A DNA stretch of 64,000 nucleotides, taken from the NCBI GenBank assembly GCA_964568975.1, contig CAZMSO010000016.1, forward strand, positions 4,430 to 68,429, written 5' to 3'. Within the stretch, counting starts at the first letter, position 1, and every line of letters starts with the position of its first letter. The notes below the pieces were generated by a model. That model made no database searches. It saw only the letters and a program-made list of their open reading frames with translations, and was not told the origin of the DNA. Positions 1 to 8,697 of this stretch are shown here, one piece after another. The position numbers and the translations under genes were made by a program. Source of the DNA: CAZADA01 sp964568975. Its GTDB lineage: Bacteria > Pseudomonadota > Alphaproteobacteria > Caulobacterales > Maricaulaceae.

Positions 1-2695
1 AGAGGAACTCGTCTGAGGCCTCAGCATCCCGGCGGGCCGACACGCGCGCCTCCACCCGCGCATCCACCCGTAGCGCGCGCAGGGCTTCTGCATCCGCTTG
101 CGCGTCAAAGGGCGCTGGCGCGACAATAGACAATGCCGGGCGCAGGGCCAGCGCCTCGGCCAACTTCACCAGCTTTTCGCGATCCGGCGGCGACACCGTC
201 GCGCGCCCCGGCTCAAACGCCAGAGCGCCAAAATCCTCCCCCTCGACACCGACAAGATTGCCCAACAGTCGAAACGGCGATGTCGCCACGCTGCGGATCA
301 AATTCACAATCGCCTTCGCGATCACGCCGCCAATGCGAAACTCCGGATCATTGACGTCGCCGCGCACGGGAATGTCGACGTCAATGGCGCCGCTGGCGTC
401 CTTCAACAGCGCAATGGCGAGCGCGAGCGGCAAGCGCATGGCGCCAGGCTGATCCACCCGATCGCCCAGGGCGATATCGCTGATGATGATGCTGTTTTCA
501 CCTTGCAGCCCGCCGGCTTCCACGCGGTAGCGCAAGTCGAGCTCCATGCGGCCGTCAGCGATCTCGCGTCCCGCGAACTTAATCGTGTAGGGAGACAGAT
601 CAGCGATCTCAATGTTGCGGAACAACACCGACACGTCCGTGTCGAGGGTCGGGTCGGCCACCGGCGTCGTCCCTTCAATCCGCGCCTCGCCATAATCGCT
701 CACTTGGCCTTCTAAGCGAAAGGTCGCCGGCTCCGTGCTGGCGGTGTCGAGGCTTGTGAGCTCCCCGCCCAGCGACGCAATGCGCGCCGCGAAGGGAAAG
801 GGCAGCGACAAATCCGTGAAATCCATCGCGCCGTCTGAGAGCGCCAAACGCGCGACCGTCACCCGGGTGGCGGGCGCGGCCGCGGACGCATCAGCGCGCG
901 CGCCAGCCATTGCGTCAGGCGTAGCCGGCGGCGCGGCGTCGTCATCCCCATCACCGCGGTCGGTTGCGTCATTCACGCCGCTCTCAGCGGGATCGTTCGT
1001 CAACGCTTGGAAATTTGTGGTGAGGTCTTCATTAATGACAAGACGCACAAACGGCGCGTCGATCGCCACTTCCGAAAGCTCCAGAGCGTTGTCCGCCGAA
1101 GAATAGCGAAAGCGGTCGACCGCCACGGCGTCCCAGCTGACGAGCCGTTCCTCGGCGTCCTCAACGCCCAGAGCCAGCCCCTCCACCCGCGCGCCGCCGT
1201 CGACGCTCACCGCCTCGCCGACGGCGACATCCGCCCGCCATGACAGCGCACCGCCATCGACGCGCAACCGCGCGGCGTCGCGCAGATACGCCGCCGCCGC
1301 CGCCACCGCCAAGTCAGCGCCCGTGACGGCGACGTCAGCGGCGAAGGCCGGCGCCAGCGCCACATCGCCCTCAGCCTCCACACGCCCGCCAGCCGCGAGG
1401 TCAGCGTTGAGACGCACGCGCGCGCGCGCGCCGGGCTCCGTGCTTAAATCCGTCGCGATGAAATCCAAGTCCGCCAGTTCCACCCGGCCAGGTTCACGCA
1501 AGGCGCGGTCCTCAAACAGCGCTGAAAAGTCCTGCACTTCAAACTGGCCAAGGCGCACAGTCCATGCCGCCATCGGATCCGCGGCGTCCGCCCTCGCGCC
1601 CTCCTCGCGTTCGGACGCCGCCGCCTCCGGCATCGTCATTAAGCGCTCAAAGAAGAGCGAGCCGTCGGCATTGCGCCACGCCTCCAGCCGCGCGCCGCGC
1701 ACAACGATCTGTGTCGCGCTGATGTCCTGGCTCGGCAGCGCGACGCGCCCGCCTGTCAGCGCGAACTCCGGCAGCGACGCAATTGTGTGATCGCGCTCGC
1801 GCGTCATAAGCATGAGATCGCGCACAACGACGCCAATGTCGGCGATCTCAAACGCCAAAGCGCCATCCTCACCGGCGTTGAGCGCATATGTCAGGCCGAG
1901 CAACACGTCCCCGTCCGTGATGACGAAGCCGAGATCGTCTTGGAGGTAGCGGTGAAGGATCGCGGCGTAAGGCCCCACCACCGACACCGCCCCGGACGCC
2001 GAGAGCGGCTGCATGGAGGCCGATCCCCGCCACGCAATGCGCCCGCCGTTTTCTGTCTGAATGACCAGCGTCTGATCGCCGCTGCGCCGCGGCAGCGTGC
2101 TGAAGCGGCGCACCGTCAGGTCCACTGGGCCGATGTCGGTTTTAAATGGCGTCGGGCGCGTGGCGTCTGTGATCTGGATGTGGGCGTTCCGAAGCGCGAT
2201 CGCCCCGAATATGAGGCGCGGCGTGGCGGGCGCGGGGTCCGTGGTCGCCGTCTCGGGCTCGCGTGGCGCGGGGATTAAGGCATTGAGATTAAGGCCGCCA
2301 TCGGCGTTTCGGATCACAGTGACGTCGAGGCCCTCCACCTGGATCCGGTCAAATGCCCACGCCCATTGGAGGAGCCCCAAAAGCCCCACGCGCACAAACG
2401 CGCGGTCCGCCGCGAGCAAGGGCGCGCCATCGGGCTCCGTCACGGCGAAGCCGCGCACGTCCACGCTGAGGCGATAGGGATTGATGCGCAAGGCCTCCAC
2501 GCGCACCGGGCGATCCCACAGCGCGGTGAGCGCCGTCGTCATGCGGTCTTTGACGAGCGCCGGCAGGATGACAAAGCCAAACAACGTGTAGGCCGCCACG
2601 ACCAGCGCCAGCCAGAACCGCCACCCTTTCCAGTTGATCCAGTCGCGCGGCGTCCCCGCCAATGCACGCGCTTGCGCCCCCACGGTCCGCGCCAT
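1..2695 (-). CDS. DUF748/AsmA-like envelope protein, C-terminus cut by window edge
   Basis: The frame stays open for 898 codons to the window edge. The start is an ATG at 2695 preceded by an AAGGGGAAAG-type ribosome binding site. Residues about 25-48 form one membrane anchor (WRFWLALVVAAYTLFG), and the rest is a long beta-rich periplasmic chain. The stretch near the edge (SPFRLLGNLVGVEG, then FGALAFEPGRA) is the hallmark of DUF748 proteins, which are AsmA-like. That family is thought to act in inter-membrane lipid traffic or outer membrane homeostasis, but no reaction can be assigned here. The C-terminal tail is missing. Upstream lies an assembly gap, so its relation to the fimbrial genes is not resolved. 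Confidence 0.85.
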   Translation of the reverse strand, partial: MARTVGAQARALAGTPRDWINWKGWRFWLALVVAAYTLFGFVILPALVKDRMTTALTALWDRPVRVEALRINPYRLSVDVRGFAVTEPDGAPLLAADRAFVRVGLLGLLQWAWAFDRIQVEGLDVTVIRNADGGLNLNALIPAPREPETATTDPAPATPRLIFGAIALRNAHIQITDATRPTPFKTDIGPVDLTVRRFSTLPRRSGDQTLVIQTENGGRIAWRGSASMQPLSASGAVSVVGPYAAILHRYLQDDLGFVITDGDVLLGLTYALNAGEDGALAFEIADIGVVVRDLMLMTRERDHTIASLPEFALTGGRVALPSQDISATQIVVRGARLEAWRNADGSLFFERLMTMPEAAASEREEGARADAADPMAAWTVRLGQFEVQDFSALFEDRALREPGRVELADLDFIATDLSTEPGARARVRLNADLAAGGRVEAEGDVALAPAFAADVAVTGADLAVAAAAAYLRDAARLRVDGGALSWRADVAVGEAVSVDGGARVEGLALGVEDAEERLVSWDAVAVDRFRYSSADNALELSEVAIDAPFVRLVINEDLTTNFQALTNDPAESGVNDATDRGDGDDDAAPPATPDAMAGARADASAAAPATRVTVARLALSDGAMDFTDLSLPFPFAARIASLGGELTSLDTASTEPATFRLEGQVSDYGEARIEGTTPVADPTLDTDVSVLFRNIEIADLSPYTIKFAGREIADGRMELDLRYRVEAGGLQGENSIIISDIALGDRVDQPGAMRLPLALAIALLKDASGAIDVDIPVRGDVNDPEFRIGGVIAKAIVNLIRSVATSPFRLLGNLVGVEGEDFGALAFEPGRATVSPPDREKLVKLAEALALRPALSIVAPAPFDAQADAEALRALRVDARVEARVSARRDAEASDEFL

Positions 2696-2841
2696 CCCGC
2701 TTTCCCCTTGTCATCGGGCCCGCGCGCGAGGACGAACCCGCTGATCGCCGCCCCCGTCGCAGCGGCCCCGCCTGGCCGCCCCTCCAGCGCAGCGACGATA
2801 AGTCAGCTGGCGAGCCGCACAAACGACATTTTTCGAGAGCT

Positions 2842-2941
2842 NNNNNNNNNNNNNNNNNNNNNNNNNNNNNNNNNNNNNNNNNNNNNNNNNNNNNNNNNNN
2901 NNNNNNNNNNNNNNNNNNNNNNNNNNNNNNNNNNNNNNNNN
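2842..2941. other. Assembly gap of exactly 100 N
   Basis: One hundred consecutive N mark a scaffold join of unknown true length. The right flank starts with two copies of a 14-bp unit; the left flank is non-repetitive. The gap lies between the DUF748 gene and the chaperone gene, so no coding region is visibly interrupted, but a small gene could be hidden. Confidence 0.97.
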
Positions 2942-2969
2942 GGTCCGTCCGGCCTGGTCCGTCCGACCT
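2942..2969. repeat. 14-bp tandem repeat beside the gap
   Basis: Two copies of GGTCCGTCCGRCCT (one mismatch) follow directly on the N block. The unresolved gap next to them suggests a longer array that the assembler could not span. It lies just downstream of the chaperone stop codon. Confidence 0.7.
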
Positions 2970-2986
2970 GGGGACGGCCCGGGCGC

Positions 2987-3799
2987 TTAAAGCCGCGCGC
3001 CAGTTTCCGCCAACACCGCGCGATTGTCCGCGGGATCGACGTAATACACAAACACCTCGCCGCCGGAGAGTTTGCGCCGGGCGTCGTCGTAAAGCGGCAC
3101 CGCCGCTTCTCGGCTGGCGAGTTCGGGATAGACCGCCACGCCCTCAAGCCGCCCAATGGGCGCAAGCTCTGTCGCTGCGTCCGGGCGCCAAAACGCATAA
3201 AGATCGCCAAAGGTGCTGAACGGACCTTGGCGATCGAGGCGCACCAGCAACGCGCCGGAGTCGAGATCCAATTTGTGCGCGTGCACCGCCACGTCCGTCT
3301 CGCCAGACCCATGGCGGACAATAATCGGCATGGAAAAGCTCAAGCGCACTTGAAGGCGCGCGCTCAACCCGCGGCCGCTGGCGTCGTCCGCCCCACCGGC
3401 CTGGACCACAGGCGTCATGTGCAGATGGGATCGGTATTCGCCCACCGGCAAGTTCGGCGGGCGGCGCAAGCCCAGGCGGATGGTTTGGCTCGCCCCGGGC
3501 TCCAAAGCGATGCGGCGCGGCGACAGCACCACGAAGGTCGACGCCGCGCCGGCCATGCTGTCGGTCGCTTGCAAGGCCCCATCGGGGCGCATGCGCTGTT
3601 GTCCCCATGTGAGGTCATACGCGCGGCGTTCGCGGCCCGTGTTGATGACATGGACGGTCGCTGAGCGCTGCTTGCCTTCAAAGATGACGCGCTGAGGCGT
3701 CATCGTCAGGTCCGCGCGCGCCGGCGACGCCGCAAGAGCGACAACCGCGCCCACGACAAGGATCATCCGGATCGGCGTGGCGTGCATCCCAGAACGCAT
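2987..3799 (-). CDS. PapD-like periplasmic pilus chaperone
   Basis: A protein of 270 residues with a signal peptide (hydrophobic stretch MILVVGAVVALAASPARA) followed by an N-terminal Ig-like chaperone domain. Typical features are the opening DLTMTPQRVIFEGKQRSA, the FVVLSPRRIALEPGASQTIR segment and a second beta-rich half. Such chaperones hold pilin subunits by donor-strand complementation and deliver them to an outer membrane usher. The ATG at 3799 was chosen because GAGGAG sits nine bases upstream; an upstream in-frame start lacks this. It is the last gene of the locus after two DUF4402 pilin-like genes, which supports the chaperone role. It probably belongs to the alternate (Mat/CFA-type) chaperones rather than the FGS/FGL classes; that subclass is inference. 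Confidence 0.82.
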   Translation of the reverse strand: MRSGMHATPIRMILVVGAVVALAASPARADLTMTPQRVIFEGKQRSATVHVINTGRERRAYDLTWGQQRMRPDGALQATDSMAGAASTFVVLSPRRIALEPGASQTIRLGLRRPPNLPVGEYRSHLHMTPVVQAGGADDASGRGLSARLQVRLSFSMPIIVRHGSGETDVAVHAHKLDLDSGALLVRLDRQGPFSTFGDLYAFWRPDAATELAPIGRLEGVAVYPELASREAAVPLYDDARRKLSGGEVFVYYVDPADNRAVLAETGARL

Positions 3800-3910
3800 A
3801 GCTGTCGGCTCCTCGTCTCTTGGGCTCAAGACGGCTCAGCGTCACTGATGCCGCGAGGATCCTTGCAGATTGGTGTGCGCGCGGCGGTTCTCGGGCTCGT
3901 TCTCACCCGC

Positions 3911-4396
3911 TCACGGGATCGGCGTCACGACCACGTCGATAAGCTGGAGATTGGTTTCATTCATGCCGCTGGGGGTGTCGGCGGCGGTCTGCAAGGTCGC
4001 GCCCACCCGAAATGTCAGCCGCCCCGCGCCATCCGCCACGGGATTGGGCGGATCCACGACCGGGTTGGTCCAGCTGAGCTGGTTGACGCCCTGGGAGGGA
4101 CCGCTGAGCTGGGCCGGCCCGACGAACGCCACGCTTACGCCTTGGCCTGGCGACAGGCCCTCGACGTCAAACTCCGCGGGATGGCCGTCGACCACGCGCA
4201 CGACGTTAGCGCTGGCGGTGACGGCGCCAGTGGGCGCGATCGTCAAGAAACCGGGAGAGTCGTCCCGCGACAGCAGAATGCCGAAATCGAGATCTGAAAT
4301 CACGGTGACCGTCTGGGCGGCGCTGGGCGCAGCGCTTGACAGAGCCAGCGTCGCGATCACGCCCAACGCCGCCGCAAAACGGTCTCGTCGTATCAT
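3911..4396 (-). CDS. DUF4402 pilin-like subunit (second copy)
   Basis: 161 residues with a clear signal peptide ending at SAAPSAAQ and a small all-beta domain. The opening DLDFGILLSRD and the GFLTIAPTGAV segment are typical of DUF4402, a family seen as candidate fimbrial subunits beside PapD-like chaperones. It lies between the larger DUF4402 gene and the chaperone in one leftward operon. The last residues (LIDVVVTPIP) resemble a terminal beta strand. A perfect hairpin that includes part of the ribosome binding site precedes the start, so translation may be lower than for the first pilin. Whether it is a minor subunit or a tip protein cannot be told from sequence. Confidence 0.75.
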   Translation of the reverse strand: MIRRDRFAAALGVIATLALSSAAPSAAQTVTVISDLDFGILLSRDDSPGFLTIAPTGAVTASANVVRVVDGHPAEFDVEGLSPGQGVSVAFVGPAQLSGPSQGVNQLSWTNPVVDPPNPVADGAGRLTFRVGATLQTAADTPSGMNETNLQLIDVVVTPIP

Positions 4397-4406
4397 GGCC
4401 CGTGCT

Positions 4407-4431
4407 CCCGCCGGCTGCAGCAGCCGGCGGG
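4407..4431 (-). promoter_or_regulatory. Perfect hairpin between the two pilin-like genes
   Basis: An 11-bp perfect inverted repeat (CCCGCCGGCTG, 3-base loop, CAGCCGGCGGG) fills the 45-bp gap between the two DUF4402 genes. The distal arm runs into the GGGAG ribosome binding site of the second gene. It could protect the 3' end of the upstream pilin message and damp translation of the second gene. There is no U-tract, so simple termination is less likely. Confidence 0.6.
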
Positions 4432-4441
4432 CGGGCGCTGC

Positions 4442-5122
4442 TTAGGTCCGCGACACTGTGATGTCGATGGTTCCTTGATAAACCGTGTTCGTGGCTTGGA
4501 ACGCCGCCGCGCCGTCTGCGGCCGGCGCCGTGACAGAACCGCCCATGTCGAATGAGAACAGACCCGTGGCGTCCGTTTGCACCGGGCACGACGTCGACAC
4601 GGGCGAGGCCGTGCACCCGGCCAAGATCGTGCCGGCCGAGGCCGCAATCGACAGCGCCGACAAGCCCAACGCCGGAGATCCCGGAGGCGCGCCGATCGGG
4701 TTCAAGTCCGCCGGGGTCGTCAGATCCGGGAACGCGATCGTGACATTGGTGAAGGCCGGAACGCCAGCATCGATTGTGTAGCTGCCGGGCGTGCCCGCGA
4801 CCACGGACAACGCCGTGGCGTTCGTGCCGGAGCCGTCGCTGAAGAGACCCGCGGGGCTCAACACGCCGATCGCATCGCCGTCGCCGTCCGTCGCGCCGGT
4901 GGTGCGGTTCACCGAAATCAGCAGCGTGCCGAAATCAAGCGCCGTGTTTTCCGTCAGCGCCAACGCGTCGTTCAGCGTTGCAGAGACGGTAAAGGTTTCC
5001 GTCACCTGAGCCTGGGCGGCGCCCGTCATGGTCCCAACGCCGGCCACGGCGGCGACCCCCGCCAGCACCGCCGCGCGCAGAGACAGGCCGCGCCGCTGAA
5101 GAGTGGATGTCATCGTCACCAT
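4442..5122 (-). CDS. DUF4402 pilin-like subunit (first, larger copy)
   Basis: 226 residues with a signal peptide ending at GAAQAQ and a DUF4402-type beta domain (TENTALDFGTLLISVNRTTG). The chain is rich in Ala, Thr, Gly and Ser, as in major fimbrial subunits. Two cysteines (ILAGCTAS and STSCPV) may form a disulfide. The end (YQGTIDITVSRT) looks like the alternating pattern of a donor strand. It is the first gene after a promoter-like sequence at 5245-5273 and is followed by a second pilin-like gene and a chaperone, so it is probably the main structural subunit. ATG at 5122 or 5113 are both possible starts. Confidence 0.77.
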   Translation of the reverse strand: MVTMTSTLQRRGLSLRAAVLAGVAAVAGVGTMTGAAQAQVTETFTVSATLNDALALTENTALDFGTLLISVNRTTGATDGDGDAIGVLSPAGLFSDGSGTNATALSVVAGTPGSYTIDAGVPAFTNVTIAFPDLTTPADLNPIGAPPGSPALGLSALSIAASAGTILAGCTASPVSTSCPVQTDATGLFSFDMGGSVTAPAADGAAAFQATNTVYQGTIDITVSRT

Positions 5123-5244
5123 CGCAGTTACCCTGTGTTCGCCATGAAGGGGGCTCGCAGCATTCCCTTCCGTTTTCCGAGCCGAGACGAGACCACGTCC
5201 TCGGGTGGTTCGGACATTGGACGACAGGATTTAAAAAAGCCATA

Positions 5245-5273
5245 ACAATAATCCCGTGTTGACGTTATCGCAA
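5245..5273 (-). promoter_or_regulatory. Candidate sigma70-type promoter for the pilin genes
   Basis: Read on the minus strand: TTGCGA, a 17-bp spacer, then TATTGT, in an AT-rich island between the usher-like gene and the first pilin gene. It would give the pilin/chaperone genes a message separate from the usher-like gene. Match to consensus is moderate. Confidence 0.4.
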
Positions 5274-5321
5274 CAGGGAATATTCATGAGGATCAAAAAC
5301 TAACCACGGCGTTTGCTCAAA

Positions 5322-5348
5322 ATTTACCGTGCCCTTCTGATGGTAAAT
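5322..5348 (-). terminator. Weak stem-loop after the usher-like gene
   Basis: ATTTACC and GGTAAAT form a 7-bp stem with a 13-base loop, 20 bases past the usher-like stop codon, followed on the minus strand by TTTTG. The stem is short and AT-rich, so this is only a possible terminator. Confidence 0.3.
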
Positions 5349-5367
5349 CTTGCATTTACTATGGGTT

Positions 5368-8300
5368 TTATTCAAACACGCGACGGCTGCCGCGGAGCCT
5401 TGGGACTTCTTGGGTCGGCGCACGCGCCGCGGCCGTGGCGACGCGACACGCCGGCGCCGCCGACGCCAGCGCCGCACACGCGCGCTCGGCGGCCTCAGTG
5501 CTGGCGAAGGGGCCGAACATCAACGCGTGGCCTTGGGCGCCGCCCGTCGCAGGCGCGTCAAGCACCGCGCGCGCGCGCAACACCGCCGGAAAGCGGCCAA
5601 TCAGCATCAGCGCTGCTGCGTCACGTCCGAACGCGCTGTCGTAGCGGCCGAGCCACACAGTGACGGCCTCGGGATCAAGAGCGTCACGAGCAACACGACG
5701 CACGCGCGTCGGATCGACCGGCGCAAACACGCCCGGCGCCGGGTCCATGGGCGGCGCGTCAGCGGTCGCCACGGAGAGGTCGTGAATGAGGATCTCGCGC
5801 GTGCGCCGGATCAAGAGGAAGCTCGAGGCGTCTGGACGCCAGCCATTCGCCGCCAGCAAGGCCGGGTCCACAACGATCCGGTGCAGCCCCGCCGGCAGAC
5901 CGGACAACACATAAAATCCGTCGCTGGACGTCTGAGTACGCCCCTGCTCGCGGCCGTCGGCGTCGAGCGCGCGCACCACAGCGCCCGCCAGCGGCGTCAC
6001 GCCCACCCGGCGGCGCAGGCGCACCACGCCCTCAATATCGCTCGTCGCGCGCACCGGGATGTCGACGGTCTGGACCCGCCCCGGCCGCGGCGCAAGCGAC
6101 ACGCCCGGACGCACTGGCGCAAGGTAGGGATCGTCCAAACTGCCGACGTCCAGCTCCACGTCCGTCGGACGATGAGGCGCCAGGCGCCCGACATAAGCCG
6201 TGCCGTCGGCGTCGCTGAGCGCCTCCCGGCGGGCGGCCACGACATTGATCCGCGCGCCCTCGATGGCGCGGTCATTGGCGGTGAAGCGGCCGTCGCCGTC
6301 GACGTCTTCATAGACCCGCGCCGCGACCGCGCCGAAGGAGGTGATCCGATCGCTGGTGATCCGCGGCGTTTGGCCCGCGGGGTCCCACACCGCCGACACA
6401 CGCGCGTCGACTAACGCGCTAAACGGGCCTTCTGAGGAATACACAAAGCGCGGGCCGATGCTGATCGGGCCCGCGTCCCAATCCGCGCGCGCCTCCAGCG
6501 TGTCGGAGGCCGCTGCGAACACGCGTTGGGCGCGCGCGCTGACGCTGAAGTCCCGTGATGGCCGATAGCGCACGCTGAGATCCAAGTCCGACACCTCGTC
6601 GGTGTTGAGATCAAAAGCCAAGCGCGCGCGGGTGAGAAAGCGCCGTCCGCTTAACGCGCCGGCCACATTGCCGAAAAACCGGCTCGGCTGCTCGCCCGCC
6701 AGCAACTCCTCCCATGTCACGCCAGCCGCCAGATCCGCACGCCACAGCCGCGTGCTCACGCGCCAATCCGCGGCGGTCAGATCGCCGGCGTCGGTGCGCG
6801 TGTAGCTTGCGGCAAGTTGGTGAGAGATGGACGGGCCCGGAAGCGGCGCGGGTCCAGACACCGCCAGCGTCGATGTGGAGGCGTTCGCGCCGTCGGGTTC
6901 GCCGGCTTGGGGGAAATCGATCAGTTCACGGTGGGCGAGCCGCACTTGTTGGGTCAAGACGGGCAAGGTGATGTCGCCTCGCGTCGCCACGCCGCCTTCC
7001 GCATCCGCCCGCGCCACCGCGCGCAGGACCGCAGGCCCCGCGGCCGTCGTGGCGCCGAGCACGCCCTGCAACCGGGTTTCGCCGTCGACGATGGGCGTGT
7101 CGACGCCAAGATCCGCCGTCAGCCAGCGCGCGACTCGCACGCCCGCAGCCGCCGCCAACCGCAGGCCCTGCTCTTGGGCGTCGGCGGCCGGCTCAAAGCC
7201 CAGCAGCGACCGGCCTTGCTGCGTCAGAGAGAGGTCGTAGGTGAAGCGTTCGCCGACGCGCGGATCAACGGGAACGCTGCGCCGCTCCTCGCGGACCTCG
7301 CCGCGCGGACCATAAAGAACAATGCGGAAATCATTCGCGCCGGCGAACAACGGCACGTCTTCAAAGGTGTAGCGGCCGTCGGCCTCGACGCTTTGGAAGC
7401 CGATGCGCACGTCATTGCGATAGAGCTCAACATCCCATCCCAGCGGGACATCGCCTTCAATGTCGGTCGAACCGAAGGATGTGGACGCGTTCACCGGCCG
7501 GTTCGTGACGCGCACGCCGCGTTGAAAGTCGCCAAAGCCCGCGAAAGGCAAGTCCACGGGCTGGACGTCGCCGACCTCCACAAACGTTGCGCCTAAACCG
7601 CCGCCGAGCGCGCCTTCCGGAGAGGTCCGCGACAGGCTGAGGCGGGCGTTGCGCACTGGATCTTGGGCGTCGCCGGCGATGAAAGTCGTGCCGGTCGTGC
7701 GCGCCAAATCGCCGGTGGCGAGAACGGAGTAATTGCCGCTGCTTTGGGCGTCGCCGCCGGCCCCGCGCCGCAAGGCGTAAGCGCCTTGGGCGTCCACAAA
7801 GGGCTTGTCGATCCAGCGATACGGCGTGTCGAGGCGCGGGTGGCGCGGCTCCACGCGGCCGCCGCCGGCGTTGGGCGCGCCACGGCGGCGGCGCTCAAAC
7901 TGCGCCACAATCGGCAAGGGCCGTCTGGGCGTCAGCTCAACAACCAACGCGCGGAAATCAATGGCGATCTCCATATCCAGCCACACCGACAGCGCGTTGG
8001 TGTGGATGTAGACATCAAGCCCGTCGGTGGTGATGTCTTGCGGTTGGAGCGTCCAGCGCGTCGCGCCGGCCGTCATGGTGCGGCTGGCCACGTCTAAGGT
8101 GACGGCGTTGGCTTCGGAAAACGCCCAACCTTCCGCGCGCCCGGCCTCCGGATCGACCGTGATCGCCAGAAACAGCGCGCGTGCGAACTCGCCAACGGGC
8201 ACAAGCACGCCGCGGCCCTGTTTGACGCCGGTCACGGGCGCATCGAGCGTGAACCGGTCGACGCGCACTTGCAGCACCAGAAGCTCCCCATCGGGAATCG

Positions 8301-8502
8301 CGCGATGGCCGGCGTCCGCCTCGTCAAAGAAATAGGGCTCAAGCCGCGTCAAAAACGCGTCCATCAACCCTCGCCATTGCGGATCTGAAGGATCAGGCGT
8401 CGCAGCCCGCGTGACGGTTTGCGCGTGTGACGGCGCCGCCGCCGCCACCGCCAAGATCACAACGACCGCGGTCAAATGACTGAGGACACGCGCGACGCCC
8501 AT
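5368..8502 (-). CDS. Usher-like outer membrane protein with C-terminal SPOR-like domain
   Basis: 1044 residues with a signal peptide (VVVILAVAAAAPSHAQ). The middle has usher-type features: a plug-like stretch (DVELYRNDVRIGFQSVEADG, then FEDVPLFAGANDFRIVLYGP) and long alternating beta strands. A mineral-rich 'EDVDGDGRFTANDRAIEG' segment and two carboxypeptidase-regulatory-like repeats follow. The last about 80 residues (VTVWLGRYDSAFGRDAA to LMFGPFASTEAAERAC) match the SPOR pattern and resemble those of the divergent neighbour. Ushers form the outer membrane pore through which chaperone-bound pilins are assembled, which fits the downstream pilin and chaperone genes. ATG at 8502 is chosen because the signal peptide starts there. 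The SPOR tail is unusual for an usher; a non-usher barrel scaffold remains possible. Confidence 0.7.
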   Translation of the reverse strand: MGVARVLSHLTAVVVILAVAAAAPSHAQTVTRAATPDPSDPQWRGLMDAFLTRLEPYFFDEADAGHRAIPDGELLVLQVRVDRFTLDAPVTGVKQGRGVLVPVGEFARALFLAITVDPEAGRAEGWAFSEANAVTLDVASRTMTAGATRWTLQPQDITTDGLDVYIHTNALSVWLDMEIAIDFRALVVELTPRRPLPIVAQFERRRRGAPNAGGGRVEPRHPRLDTPYRWIDKPFVDAQGAYALRRGAGGDAQSSGNYSVLATGDLARTTGTTFIAGDAQDPVRNARLSLSRTSPEGALGGGLGATFVEVGDVQPVDLPFAGFGDFQRGVRVTNRPVNASTSFGSTDIEGDVPLGWDVELYRNDVRIGFQSVEADGRYTFEDVPLFAGANDFRIVLYGPRGEVREERRSVPVDPRVGERFTYDLSLTQQGRSLLGFEPAADAQEQGLRLAAAAGVRVARWLTADLGVDTPIVDGETRLQGVLGATTAAGPAVLRAVARADAEGGVATRGDITLPVLTQQVRLAHRELIDFPQAGEPDGANASTSTLAVSGPAPLPGPSISHQLAASYTRTDAGDLTAADWRVSTRLWRADLAAGVTWEELLAGEQPSRFFGNVAGALSGRRFLTRARLAFDLNTDEVSDLDLSVRYRPSRDFSVSARAQRVFAAASDTLEARADWDAGPISIGPRFVYSSEGPFSALVDARVSAVWDPAGQTPRITSDRITSFGAVAARVYEDVDGDGRFTANDRAIEGARINVVAARREALSDADGTAYVGRLAPHRPTDVELDVGSLDDPYLAPVRPGVSLAPRPGRVQTVDIPVRATSDIEGVVRLRRRVGVTPLAGAVVRALDADGREQGRTQTSSDGFYVLSGLPAGLHRIVVDPALLAANGWRPDASSFLLIRRTREILIHDLSVATADAPPMDPAPGVFAPVDPTRVRRVARDALDPEAVTVWLGRYDSAFGRDAAALMLIGRFPAVLRARAVLDAPATGGAQGHALMFGPFASTEAAERACAALASAAPACRVATAAARAPTQEVPRLRGSRRVFE

Positions 8503-8697
8503 CAGGGAACACCTTAACAATCGCGTTGATTTTTTATGTAAAACTTCGTTTCTACATACCTCTACTATAATTAAATTTGCGTTCTCAAAAGACGTCTCAA
8601 ACGATCTATTAACCTTACTTGCGCTAACCATCATGCTCGGATTGGCGGCCAGGGGCATTGGCCTCGCGCGGCCCGCCCGCAACACTCCGCGCCGCCG
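8503..8697. promoter_or_regulatory. AT-rich divergent promoter region
   Basis: The stretch 8515-8630 is strikingly AT-rich compared with its GC-rich surroundings and lies between the leftward usher-like gene and the rightward SPOR lipoprotein gene. It must hold the control signals of both. No single consensus promoter stands out. Low GC at fimbrial promoters can point to silencing by nucleoid proteins; this is inference. Confidence 0.45.

Noticed and set aside
2366..3664. A rightward frame spanning the first N gap
   Set aside because: It relies on reading through N and is antisense to both the DUF748 and the chaperone genes.
5350..6414. A 354-codon rightward frame inside the usher-like gene
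   Set aside because: Arg/His-rich antisense shadow without a ribosome site or recognisable domain.
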